15,536 bases of DNA from Alphaproteobacteria bacterium UBA7314 (GCA_002471575.1 DKQG01000045.1:1-15536), one strand, 5' to 3'. Positions 7,114-13,667 are shown, numbered from the stretch's first letter. Made by a program: numbers and translations. Notes: generated from the sequence alone by a model not told the origin.

Positions 7114-8139
7114 TCAGGAAGCGCTGCCAAACAGAATTTGATTTGTTCGTTTAATTATATCTGCCGACATACCGACACTTTCATCGACGACCTTATGTAC
7201 GTCCTCGGCGCTCGTGTATGTAACCTGCAGCTTTCGCTTTTTCATATCAGCTACGAACGCCGGGTCCTTTGCCATATCTACGAATGCAGATTTAAGGAAT
7301 GCCGTTCGTTCTTTCGGAACGTCTTTGTGGACTGCTAGGCTGCGACCGATGGCTATTAATGAAGACATAAAATTAACGATTGGTCTGTCTTCTGCTGCGA
7401 CGAGGTCTTTAAGGTTCGGAACCCCTGCTAATTCCGGGTCCGGCGTGGGACCCATCTGCATGACCGGGACAGCAAAACCACTTTTGAACCAAGCCTGGCG
7501 ATTGGTCTTAAAGGCTAGCCAAGTGAGATTGATGCCCGCAGCTTCGCCCTGCTCCATCGCGAGGAGCATTTTTTTTGAGCCTTTGTAACCTCGAACAATC
7601 TTGATCTTGGTTCCGAGTAGACCGTTGATCAACGCTGGCACTTGGCAAGTTTGAGACCCGAGGCCGGAGCAGGCAAATGGCACCGCTTTAGACTTCAGGT
7701 CTTTCCATGCTTTAACGCCAGAGTCTGCACGAACGGCTGAAAGTGAGTTGCTCCGGACCGCTGCACCAAGCCATCGGAAATCTCGTGAGTCATATTTGGC
7801 CTTTTTGGGCTTCAACATCTGAGTGATGGCAAGGGTATCGGGTGGCAGTATGATCGCTGTTCCATCCCTCTTGGCAACGTTGGCATAGTAGTTCGTCATT
7901 TTGAGGCCGCCTGCACCCGGCATTGATTTGACGATTACTGAATCGGCACCAATGCGAGGTCTTAGATGCTCCCCCATGATGGTGGCGCTCTTGCCGTAGG
8001 TCCCTCCGAGGCCGTAGCCGATGTAGATTTCGACCGTTTTGCCCTTGTAAAAACCCTTGGCGGATTGGGCCGTCACGGCGGTCGCGCCTACGGCCAGTGC
8101 GGCTGCGGTCGCAAGAGTGGTTGCTAGAATACGTTTCAT
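7114..8139 (-). CDS. Tripartite tricarboxylate transporter substrate-binding protein (TctC/Bug family)
   Basis: A 341-aa periplasmic binding protein with a clear signal peptide (MKR, hydrophobic core about 5-22, cleavage near VTA-QS). The mature part begins with the family's FYKGKTVEIYIGYGLGGTYG and has the ligand-loop motif MPGAGGLKMTNYYANVAKRDGT (about residues 73-94). It also has KAWKDLKSKAVPFACSGLGS and ends with a region typical of Bug proteins. Length is normal. The ATG has an excellent AGGGAGG ribosome-binding site four bases upstream. Family members bind carboxylates such as citrate, amino acids or aromatic acids for TctAB, or act as sensors. No TctA or TctB gene is in the window; the next gene downstream is an MFS carrier. 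It is therefore an orphan binding protein, a common situation in this family. The ligand cannot be inferred. Confidence 0.92.
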   Translation of the reverse strand: MKRILATTLATAAALAVGATAVTAQSAKGFYKGKTVEIYIGYGLGGTYGKSATIMGEHLRPRIGADSVIVKSMPGAGGLKMTNYYANVAKRDGTAIILPPDTLAITQMLKPKKAKYDSRDFRWLGAAVRSNSLSAVRADSGVKAWKDLKSKAVPFACSGLGSQTCQVPALINGLLGTKIKIVRGYKGSKKMLLAMEQGEAAGINLTWLAFKTNRQAWFKSGFAVPVMQMGPTPDPELAGVPNLKDLVAAEDRPIVNFMSSLIAIGRSLAVHKDVPKERTAFLKSAFVDMAKDPAFVADMKKRKLQVTYTSAEDVHKVVDESVGMSADIIKRTNQILFGSAS

Positions 8140-8303
8140 GGTTCCTCCCTGAGTGGATGTGGGCCTTAAGGCTCGTTAGGTGATTGGGATATAAGATCAG
8201 AAACATGCACCGGACTCAATTGCTCAGTTTCCTGTGCATTTGATATTGGCAACCTTACCGCGTTTCCGGATGGCGGCATGTCGGGAACGCGGGACAATTT
8301 CTA
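8140..8303. promoter_or_regulatory. Divergent intergenic region tctC / DMT exporter
   Basis: This 164-bp gap separates two divergent genes. It holds a perfect 10-bp palindrome GCCTTAAGGC (8163-8172) in the tctC leader. It also has an interrupted inverted repeat with 9-bp arms and one mismatch, ATGCACCGG (8205-8213) and CCTGTGCAT (8231-8239). A possible sigma70 promoter for tctC on the minus strand has TTGAGT at 8219-8214 and TCTTAT at 8196-8191, 17 bases apart; its -35 element lies between the arms of the inverted repeat. That arrangement fits an operator for a repressor or LysR/GntR-type regulator, but no regulator gene is in the window. The promoter assignment is by eye and weak; the symmetry is certain. 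Confidence 0.4.
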
Positions 8304-9263
8304 TTGAAGCATGGACGGACCTCGGCTCAAACTCGTAGTCTTTCTGTAGTGCAACCAGAAACCCGTTTCTTGATAGAATTCGTCACATCCAGTTGGACCC
8401 GCCTTCCGCCTAACCTCCGGGGTATCTTGTGGCTGCTGATGGGCACGCTGGCATTTTCGGTCAACGATTTGTTCGTCAAATCGCTGGGCCAGACCATGTC
8501 GCCGTTTCAGATGGCATTTTTCCGGTATGGCATCGGATTTGCGCTGATGCTTCCGTTCTTTATGCGGATGGGTGTGGGCGAACTTAAAACCAGCCGGCCC
8601 GGCATCCACATCGTCCGTCTGATCCTCGCCTGCGTCGCACAGGTTGGCGTCTACACGTCCGTAGTGTACCTGCCGCTCGCCGATGCCACGGCGCTAGCGT
8701 TTTCACGAATTCTCTTCACCACGGTCATCGCCGTGATCTTCCTGCGCGAGATCGTCAGCGGGCGTCGGTGGTCCGCGACGATTGCCGGTTTCGTGGGTGT
8801 TATCGTCATGGTGCGCCCCGGCGGCGAAATCGATCCCGTCGTTTTCATCGCGATCGGGGCCGCTTGCACCTTTGCGATCGCAAATGTTCTGATCCGGATC
8901 ATGTCGACGACTGAACCGCCCAACCGGATCCTTTTCTATTACCAGGCGGGCGGCATCTTGGTGTTTCTGCCGCCGACGATCGTTCTGTGGCAAACCCCGC
9001 CAGATCTCGTTTCTTGGTTGATGGCGCTAGCTATCGGGTTCCTGACGACTATCGGCATGATCGGCTTCATCAGGGGATTCGTAGTCGGAGAGGCCAGTGT
9101 GATCGGGCCCACGGAATATATCCGGTTGGTTTTCGCCGCCGCATTCGGGTTCGCTATTTTTAGCGAAGTGCCGGATTTCTGGACCATCGTCGGTGCCCTG
9201 ATTATCGTCGGCTCGACCAGCTTCATCGCGCGTCTCGAAGCGCAGAAGAAAAAAGACAGTTAG
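8304..9263 (+). CDS. DMT family transporter (EamA domains)
   Basis: A protein of up to 319 aa with ten hydrophobic segments arranged as two EamA repeats (about residues 38-172 and 180-310). LWLLMGTLAFSVNDLFVKSL is the typical first helix. SVVYLPLADATALAF and FLREIVSGRRW in repeat 1, and FVVGEASVIGPTEYIRLVFA with FSEVPDFWTIVGALIIVGS in repeat 2, are family signatures. Members are inner-membrane drug/metabolite exporters, often for amino acids or other small metabolites. The start is uncertain: the frame opens with a TTG at 8304 preceded by a weak GGGA, and the GTG at 8349 or TTG at 8373 are possible too; homologues normally begin shortly before the RGILW segment. Its TAG stop overlaps the stop of the convergent 76-aa gene by two bases. 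Confidence 0.88.
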   Translation: MKHGRTSAQTRSLSVVQPETRFLIEFVTSSWTRLPPNLRGILWLLMGTLAFSVNDLFVKSLGQTMSPFQMAFFRYGIGFALMLPFFMRMGVGELKTSRPGIHIVRLILACVAQVGVYTSVVYLPLADATALAFSRILFTTVIAVIFLREIVSGRRWSATIAGFVGVIVMVRPGGEIDPVVFIAIGAACTFAIANVLIRIMSTTEPPNRILFYYQAGGILVFLPPTIVLWQTPPDLVSWLMALAIGFLTTIGMIGFIRGFVVGEASVIGPTEYIRLVFAAAFGFAIFSEVPDFWTIVGALIIVGSTSFIARLEAQKKKDS

Positions 9264-9490
9264 CTGGTGAGCCACTCAATGGCCGCGATCGCCGCCTGTC
9301 GTGCAGCGGCTTCGTCACCGTATACGCCTCCTCGCCGTCCCGTGGCGTGCCAACCGGACGGGTCTTCAGGATCCCGGCGCCATTCGTCCCACAGAATTTC
9401 CCCGTGCCGGCTTCGATAGATATCGACACAACGCAGACCCGTCCCGTCTTCAAGTGACACCAACACCAGACGGTTACGGCGGTCGATCAT
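9260..9490 (-). CDS. Small hypothetical protein, 76 aa
   Basis: A 76-aa frame rich in charged and aromatic residues: an N-terminal beta-like stretch (RLVLVSLEDGTGLRCVDIY), a tryptophan-rich middle (ILWDEWRRDPEDPSGWHATG) and a C-terminal amphipathic helix (YGDEAAARQAAIAAIEWL). I do not recognise the family. Its composition is protein-like, unlike the overlapping frames. It starts at an ATG two codons after the stop of the dienelactone-hydrolase gene and in the same frame (stop, TCG, GAG, ATG). It is therefore probably made by translational reinitiation and co-expressed with the hydrolase. GGAG lies directly against the ATG, too close to act as a normal ribosome-binding site. The C-terminal end is convergent with the DMT exporter. 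No membrane segment or signal is visible. Confidence 0.6.
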   Translation of the reverse strand: MIDRRNRLVLVSLEDGTGLRCVDIYRSRHGEILWDEWRRDPEDPSGWHATGRRGGVYGDEAAARQAAIAAIEWLTS

Positions 9491-9496
9491 CTCCGA

Positions 9497-10159
9497 TCAG
9501 GCAAAATGTTTCTCAAGAAACTTGACGGAGCGTTGATGCGCCAGCTTGGCGGCCTCGGGATCGTGATGAGCCTGTTCCGGATTGTAGAACGCGTGTCCTG
9601 CCCCCGGGTAAACGTAAAAATCGTTGTCGGGGTACGTGGTCTGAATTTTCTGTACCTGTTCAAACGCGACGACGTGATCGGTATCCCCGTAATGCAGGAT
9701 CGCTGGGCATTTCGGCTGCCGGCCAAGGTTGTCGTGAATGTCGCTGCCGTAAAAGATGACAGCGGCGTCCATGTCGAGGCGATCGGCTGCGATCCAGGCC
9801 CAGGTACCGCCGGTGCAGAAGCCCGCGATGGCAATTTTATCGGTATTTTGGCGTAGCAGCGTCGCGCAGGCGCCGATATCCAGCAGGACCGTGTCTTCCT
9901 TAAGATTTTCGCGAAACTGCATACCGCCATGATCGTCGTAAGTGAAGACCTTGTTGCGCTCCGTCCGGTCGTAGATTGCGGGGGCAACGGCGGCAAATCC
10001 GTCGCCGGCGAACCAGTCGCACACGTCTCCTAGATGATCTGTAAGACCGTAGATCGCCTGCAGGAATATGACCCCGCCCTTCGCTGTTCTAGTAGGATTG
10101 GCATGCCAGGCATCGAAGGTGTGCCCGTCGGCTGCCGTTACAGATATACGTTCGGCCAT
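9497..10159 (-). CDS. Dienelactone hydrolase family protein
   Basis: A 220-aa alpha/beta hydrolase of the dienelactone hydrolase (carboxymethylenebutenolidase) family, close to the usual 230-aa length. The catalytic triad is visible: Cys115 in GFCTGG, Asp161 in HYGDTDHVV and His189 in PGAGHAFY. The family normally has a glutamate in the QE(I/W)xG loop that activates the cysteine; here the loop is QAIYG, so that residue is Ala35. Either the enzyme acts on another ester or lactone, or its mechanism differs. The start at 10159 is preferred over an ATG 15 bases upstream because GGGGAG stands seven bases before it and the extra five residues are non-conserved. The protein is cytoplasmic (no signal). 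Dienelactone hydrolases act in chloro- and hydroxy-aromatic ring degradation, which fits the acyl-CoA ligase and decarboxylase-like genes further right. Confidence 0.93.
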   Translation of the reverse strand: MAERISVTAADGHTFDAWHANPTRTAKGGVIFLQAIYGLTDHLGDVCDWFAGDGFAAVAPAIYDRTERNKVFTYDDHGGMQFRENLKEDTVLLDIGACATLLRQNTDKIAIAGFCTGGTWAWIAADRLDMDAAVIFYGSDIHDNLGRQPKCPAILHYGDTDHVVAFEQVQKIQTTYPDNDFYVYPGAGHAFYNPEQAHHDPEAAKLAHQRSVKFLEKHFA

Positions 10160-10261
10160 AAAAAAACTCCCCATCGAAGAGGAGAGCCTAGTTCAAAGAG
10201 ACAAGTAGTCAAAGAAGTTCAAAGAGACGATCAGTCAAAGAAGGAGGGAAAAAACTCCGTG
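10160..10261 (-). promoter_or_regulatory. Leader of the dienelactone hydrolase gene
   Basis: The 102-bp gap upstream of the hydrolase holds a GGGGAG ribosome-binding site (10167-10172 on the minus strand) and the 26-bp tandem repeat described separately. A short GGAG...CTCC symmetry (10243-10258) with a run of six A/T between its arms is present but is not a convincing terminator. No clear -35/-10 pair could be assigned. Confidence 0.3.
10191..10242. repeat. 26-bp tandem direct repeat, two copies
   Basis: Two head-to-tail 26-bp units at 10191-10216 and 10217-10242 differ only at three positions in the middle (AAGTA versus GATCA). Each unit contains two copies of the box TCAAAG, giving four boxes at 10193, 10209, 10219 and 10235 with alternating 16- and 10-base spacing. 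They lie 32-83 bases upstream of the dienelactone hydrolase start, in the region where a promoter would be expected. Function is unknown: a multi-site operator or a simple duplication are both possible. Confidence 0.85.
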
Positions 10262-10743
10262 TCAGGCGACCGCCGGTGGCGTCTCATCAATAAGTTTTTG
10301 GAAATATTCTATAAAGGGTTCGATTGCGATCGGCCTCTTAGAGCATTTGTTGTAGTTGGCGGCGTCTCCGATCGTCTCTGCCGCTTCCAATAGTGGGCCG
10401 TGTCCCAAACCGGTGCCATAGGTGGAGGATCGCAGATAAATCTGTTTAATCGGAGAGGCTTCACCGCCCAGTGATGCCGGGTAGTCTGTGTTGATCAGAA
10501 GATAACATCCAACGTTATTCGCATTCTCCCGCGCCACCTTGCAGATAGTCGTCGGGTCCTCAAGGATCCGCTTTGGCGTGCCGACGTAAAAGGTTGCGTC
10601 GCACTAGGCTTCGATGCCTTCCAGCGCATTTTCGTCGCGATAGCTGTCGTCGAAGTTTGCGACCAAAGCGCCGACAGTTCGGATGCAAAACCGACATTGA
10701 TCTGTTCGAGCTTAATCACCGGCGCCTCACTTGCGTTCGTCAT
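10262..10743 (-). pseudogene. Degenerate gene of unknown family (frame change plus amber stop)
   Basis: Read on the minus strand, an ATG at 10743 opens MTNASEAPVIKLEQINVGFASEL, after which that frame turns to low-complexity, non-protein-like sequence. From about 10672 a neighbouring frame becomes clearly protein-like: GALVANFDDSYRDENALEGIEA, an in-frame TAG at 10605-10607, then CDATFYVGTPKRILEDPTTI, the segment NNVGCYLLINTDYPASLGG, and GTGLGHGPLLEAAETIGDAA, ending with EYFQKLIDE before a TGA at 10262. The two halves fit one protein broken by a frameshift (possibly with an internal deletion) and a stop codon. I do not recognise the family. It is divergent from the rhodanese gene, with starts only 43 bp apart, and lies upstream of the dienelactone hydrolase on the same strand. 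Sequencing error cannot explain it easily because two lesions are needed. Confidence 0.65.
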
Positions 10744-10786
10744 TCTCTGGTGTCACCTATAACCACAACCTGGAGAGATGGGAAAG

Positions 10787-12376
10787 ATGGCCGAGCTTAT
10801 CGACGCACCGACATTGAAATCGTGGATCAACGACGGTGAAGAGCTTGCGCTGCTTGACGTGCGTGAGGCCGGGCAGTTCGGCGAAAATCACATGCTGCAC
10901 GCCATTCCGTGCCCCTACAGCATCATCGAAATCCGTGCTCCTTTGCTCGCTCCCCGCAACACCGTACGCATCGCGCTGATCGATGCCGCCGACGGCACCG
11001 CGCAGAAAGCCGCCCGTCGCCTGGATGGCATGGGATACAGCAATATTTCCATTCTGGATGGCGGCAACGCAGCTTGGGCGGGCGCCGGTTACGAAGTCTT
11101 CCAGGGTGTCAACGTGCCATCGAAAGCATTCGGTGAAGTGGTGGAGCATGCCGCGGATACGCCACGTATTCCTGCGGAAGAACTGAATGCCATGATGGAG
11201 GCCGGCGAAAACATGGTAATCGTCGATGGCCGGACCCCGTCGGAACATCATCGCATGTCGATCCCGGGAGGGATCAGCTTGCCCAATGCAGAAATGGTGT
11301 ATCGAATTCACGATCTGGCCCCTGATCCGGAGACGACGGTGGTGGTCAACTGCGCCGGCCGCACCCGGTCGATCATTGGGGCCCAGGCGCTCATCAATGC
11401 GGGTTTGCCCAACCGGGTGGTGGCGCTGAAAGCTGGCACCATGGGCTGGACGCTTGCCGGGTTCGAACTCGACCACGGTTCGAACCTGCGCTATCCGGAT
11501 GAGCCGACGCCGGACGGCGCCGCCAAGGCGGCCGAATACGCGGCTGATGTCATGAAGAGGTTCGACCTCCCGACCGTGGATCGGGACACGCTGGCCACAT
11601 GGCGCGAAGACGCGGCGCGGACGCTGTTCCTACTGGATGTGCGGGCGGTGGAGGAATTCGAGGATGGGCATCTCCCCGGCTCCGTGCATGCCCCCGGCGG
11701 GCAGCTAGTGCAGGCCACTGACGAATGGTGCGGCGTCTGGCGCGCGCGCGTCGTTCTGATCGATACCGCCCCCTGCGCGCGGGCCGCGATCACCAGTCAC
11801 TGGCTGAAGCAGATGGGCTGGGACGTACATATTCTCTATGGTGGTCTCGACGCGTCGGAGGCGACGGAACAGGGCACGAGCTTGGCGCCCCGAGCAGGTG
11901 CTCCCGATCTTGAGACGATGACCCCGGTCGAGCTGTCGAGCGCCATTAAAGCCGGATCTGCGCTTGTGGTCGATGTTGACCATTCAATGCATTACCGAGA
12001 TGCGCATCTGCCCGGCGCGGTTTGGAGCATCCGGTCCCGCATCGACCTACTGGACGTGCCTGCCGGCGTTCAGGTAGTTTTGTATTCCGAACACGAAACC
12101 CGCGCCCGGCTAGCGGCGATTGACCTGTCGGAGGTGATAGATAACTCCGTTGCGGTCCTCCATGGTGGTCGCGAAGCATGGGCGGCCGCCGGATTGCCGA
12201 TGGAAGGGTCAACCGACACACCGCCAGATGAGCATTCTATCGATTACCTGTTCTGGGTTTCGCGCCGTCATATGGGTAGCGATGAAGCCGCGCTCGCTTA
12301 TCTTGAGTGGGAAGAAAATCTGCCTGCCCAGATTGTTGCGGACGGAGATGCCAGATTCACAGTGATGACTAGATAA
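10787..12376 (+). CDS. Protein with four tandem rhodanese domains
   Basis: A 529-aa protein built of four rhodanese-homology domains at about residues 3-103, 127-228, 266-362 and 379-473, plus a C-terminal tail (474-529) with the segment DEHSIDYLFWVSRRHMG. Only domain 2 has the catalytic loop CAGRTRS (Cys189). At the same place domain 1 has Asp66 (LIDAADGT), domain 3 Asp326 (LIDTAPCARA) and domain 4 Ser434 (LYSEHETRAR), so three domains look catalytically dead and probably structural or binding. Rhodaneses move sulfane sulfur from thiosulfate or a persulfide to cyanide, thiols or proteins. No signal peptide is seen. The ATG at 10787 is preferred because MAELIDAPTL begins the first domain; an in-frame ATG at 10778 is almost on top of the GGAGAG site. 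It stands 17 bp before the luciferase-like oxidoreductase gene, so the two are an operon. Confidence 0.92.
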   Translation: MAELIDAPTLKSWINDGEELALLDVREAGQFGENHMLHAIPCPYSIIEIRAPLLAPRNTVRIALIDAADGTAQKAARRLDGMGYSNISILDGGNAAWAGAGYEVFQGVNVPSKAFGEVVEHAADTPRIPAEELNAMMEAGENMVIVDGRTPSEHHRMSIPGGISLPNAEMVYRIHDLAPDPETTVVVNCAGRTRSIIGAQALINAGLPNRVVALKAGTMGWTLAGFELDHGSNLRYPDEPTPDGAAKAAEYAADVMKRFDLPTVDRDTLATWREDAARTLFLLDVRAVEEFEDGHLPGSVHAPGGQLVQATDEWCGVWRARVVLIDTAPCARAAITSHWLKQMGWDVHILYGGLDASEATEQGTSLAPRAGAPDLETMTPVELSSAIKAGSALVVDVDHSMHYRDAHLPGAVWSIRSRIDLLDVPAGVQVVLYSEHETRARLAAIDLSEVIDNSVAVLHGGREAWAAAGLPMEGSTDTPPDEHSIDYLFWVSRRHMGSDEAALAYLEWEENLPAQIVADGDARFTVMTR

Positions 12377-12393
12377 AGTAAAGAGTGAGCAAA

Positions 12394-13335
12394 ATGTCTC
12401 TACAACTTGGATACCTGCTGCCGACGCGCGAACGCATCATGGTCGGCAAGCACGAGGTGCGGGAAATTCTGGCTTTGGGCGATCTGGCGGACGAGCTGGG
12501 CGTCGACAGCGTATGGATCGGCGATTCCCTGCTGGCGAAGCCGCGGCACGATCCTCTGGCGCTCATCGGCGCCATCGCGGGGCGCACGAAACGTGTGAAG
12601 ATGGGCACGGCGGTCTTGCTGCCGATGCTGCGCAATCCCGTGCTGCTGGCCCATCAGGTGGCGACGCTGGATCAGATCGCGGAGGGACGCATGATCCTTG
12701 GCGTCGGCACGGCCCGGGACGTCCCCGCCATCCGGAACGAATTCGAAGCCGCTGGTGTGCCGTTTGAAAAGCGTATCGGCCGTATGCTGGAACAGATGCG
12801 TCTTTGCCGCGAATTGTGGAAGGGAGAACCAGTCGACTGGGAGGGTCTTTGGACCGTCAAGCAGGGCGAACTAGCGCCCGTCCCCTATACGAAGGGCGGA
12901 CCAGCGATCTGGTCGGGTGGCGGAGTCGAAGCGGCGCTGAAGCGCGCTGGGCGTTATTTTAATGGCTGGTTCCCGTCTGGCGCCGGTACGGGCAAGGATT
13001 GGACCGAAGGCTGGAGAGGCGTACAGCAGTTTGCGAAGGAAGCTGGTCGGGATCCGGCAGATATCATCGGCGCCGCCTATGTGACGATTTCGGTGAATGA
13101 CGATCAGACCAAAGCGGACGCAGAACTGGATGCCTACCTTGAGGGATATTACCTGCGTCCCGCCGACGAGATTCGTACCCAGCAGTATACATTTGCCGGC
13201 AACCGCGCCGCCGCCGTGGATTGGCTCGGCGAATTCGCTGCAGGCGGCGCGTCGCACATGTGCGTCCGCTTCACCGGTAGCAACGATGCTGCCCAAATGG
13301 AAGAAATGATCCGCATCAGGGAAGAGCTTGGCTAA
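12394..13335 (+). CDS. LLM class flavin-dependent oxidoreductase (luciferase-like)
   Basis: A 313-aa member of the bacterial luciferase-like / F420-dependent oxidoreductase superfamily, which uses FMN or coenzyme F420 on a TIM-barrel. Recognisable segments are MSLQLGYLLP (strand 1), LADELGVDSVWIGDSLLAKP (31-50), KMGTAVLLPMLRNPVLLAHQVATLDQI (69-95), EGRMILGVGTARD (97-109, the typical ILGVGxG motif), FEKRIGRMLEQMRLCRELWKGE (124-145) and IWSGGGVEAALKRAGRYFNGWFPSG (172-196). The substrate and the flavin are not deducible. The ATG at 12394 gives the normal start; a GTG at 12385 in the same frame is a less likely alternative. It follows the rhodanese gene by 17 bp. Its TAA overlaps, base for base, the end of a minus-strand hydrolase remnant. 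Confidence 0.92.
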   Translation: MSLQLGYLLPTRERIMVGKHEVREILALGDLADELGVDSVWIGDSLLAKPRHDPLALIGAIAGRTKRVKMGTAVLLPMLRNPVLLAHQVATLDQIAEGRMILGVGTARDVPAIRNEFEAAGVPFEKRIGRMLEQMRLCRELWKGEPVDWEGLWTVKQGELAPVPYTKGGPAIWSGGGVEAALKRAGRYFNGWFPSGAGTGKDWTEGWRGVQQFAKEAGRDPADIIGAAYVTISVNDDQTKADAELDAYLEGYYLRPADEIRTQQYTFAGNRAAAVDWLGEFAAGGASHMCVRFTGSNDAAQMEEMIRIREELG

Positions 13336-13440
13336 CCCGCGACCACCGTATTCCGCAGTACGCCAATCATTTCGATCTCCAGCTCGATCGTATCGCCGAA
13401 ATTGTCGGCGGTGCGGGGAAGCACAGCTGCATACCCCTTC
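13332..13440 (-). pseudogene. Remnant of a fumarylacetoacetate hydrolase family gene (C-terminus)
   Basis: The minus strand reads DLKGYAAVLPRTADNF followed by GDTIELEIEMIGVLRNTVVAG and a TAG stop at 13334-13332. The pattern GD.IELEIE.IG.LRN.V is the characteristic C-terminal strand pair of the fumarylacetoacetate hydrolase/2-keto-pentenoate hydratase family. Upstream on that strand the frame is lost: a neighbouring frame (MNVADDAPSPKVPLT) is open for some 50 bases but no start or catalytic core follows. The rest of the gene is therefore deleted. The stop codon overlaps the TAA of the plus-strand oxidoreductase by two bases. The fragment is short, so the family call is moderate. Confidence 0.5.
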
Positions 13441-13667
13441 AAGTCAGCGGTACCTTCGGACTAGGAGCATCGTCCGCAACATTCATCCCGCCTGTTGGAC
13501 ATATTTTGGCTGGGTACTCCGTTAACGCATGCGTATCAATGAAATTTTTGTTGGGCAGATTTAACTCCGGTTAACCAACATATTTCGCTGCTTCAGCGTC
13601 CTGCTATGGTTGATGACGGCGTCGGAGCATCAGTATGATGCGGCAAACTCGGGGAGAGAACGTCACC
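13441..13667 (+). promoter_or_regulatory. Leader of the acyl-CoA ligase gene with nested palindromes
   Basis: This stretch encodes no recognisable protein. It holds a perfect 10-bp palindrome ACGCATGCGT (13525-13534) and a perfect 8-bp palindrome GGTTAACC (13569-13576). A nested inverted repeat has TGTTGG (13549-13554) facing CCAACA (13575-13580) and TTAAC (13561-13565) facing GTTAA (13570-13574). The latter could be an operator or a transcript hairpin. The AT-rich segment 13538-13585 is the most promoter-like part, but no sure -35/-10 pair can be fixed. GGAG and GGGGAG boxes stand before the two candidate ATG codons. Confidence 0.4.

Noticed and set aside
8278..8307. Nine-codon frame (MSGTRDNFY) overlapping the TTG start of the DMT exporter as a leader peptide
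   Set aside because: No Shine-Dalgarno in front of it, and short frames of this size are expected by chance.
9223..9453. Other minus-strand frames overlapping the 76-aa gene
   Set aside because: Less protein-like than the 9260-9490 frame and not coupled to the hydrolase stop.
10243..10258. GGAG...CTCC symmetry as a terminator of the broken gene
   Set aside because: The stem is only 4 bp and the A/T run is in the loop, not after the stem.
13328..13525. Plus-strand 65-codon frame after the oxidoreductase gene
   Set aside because: Arg/Ser-rich and without structure; the minus strand explains the first 110 bases as a hydrolase remnant.
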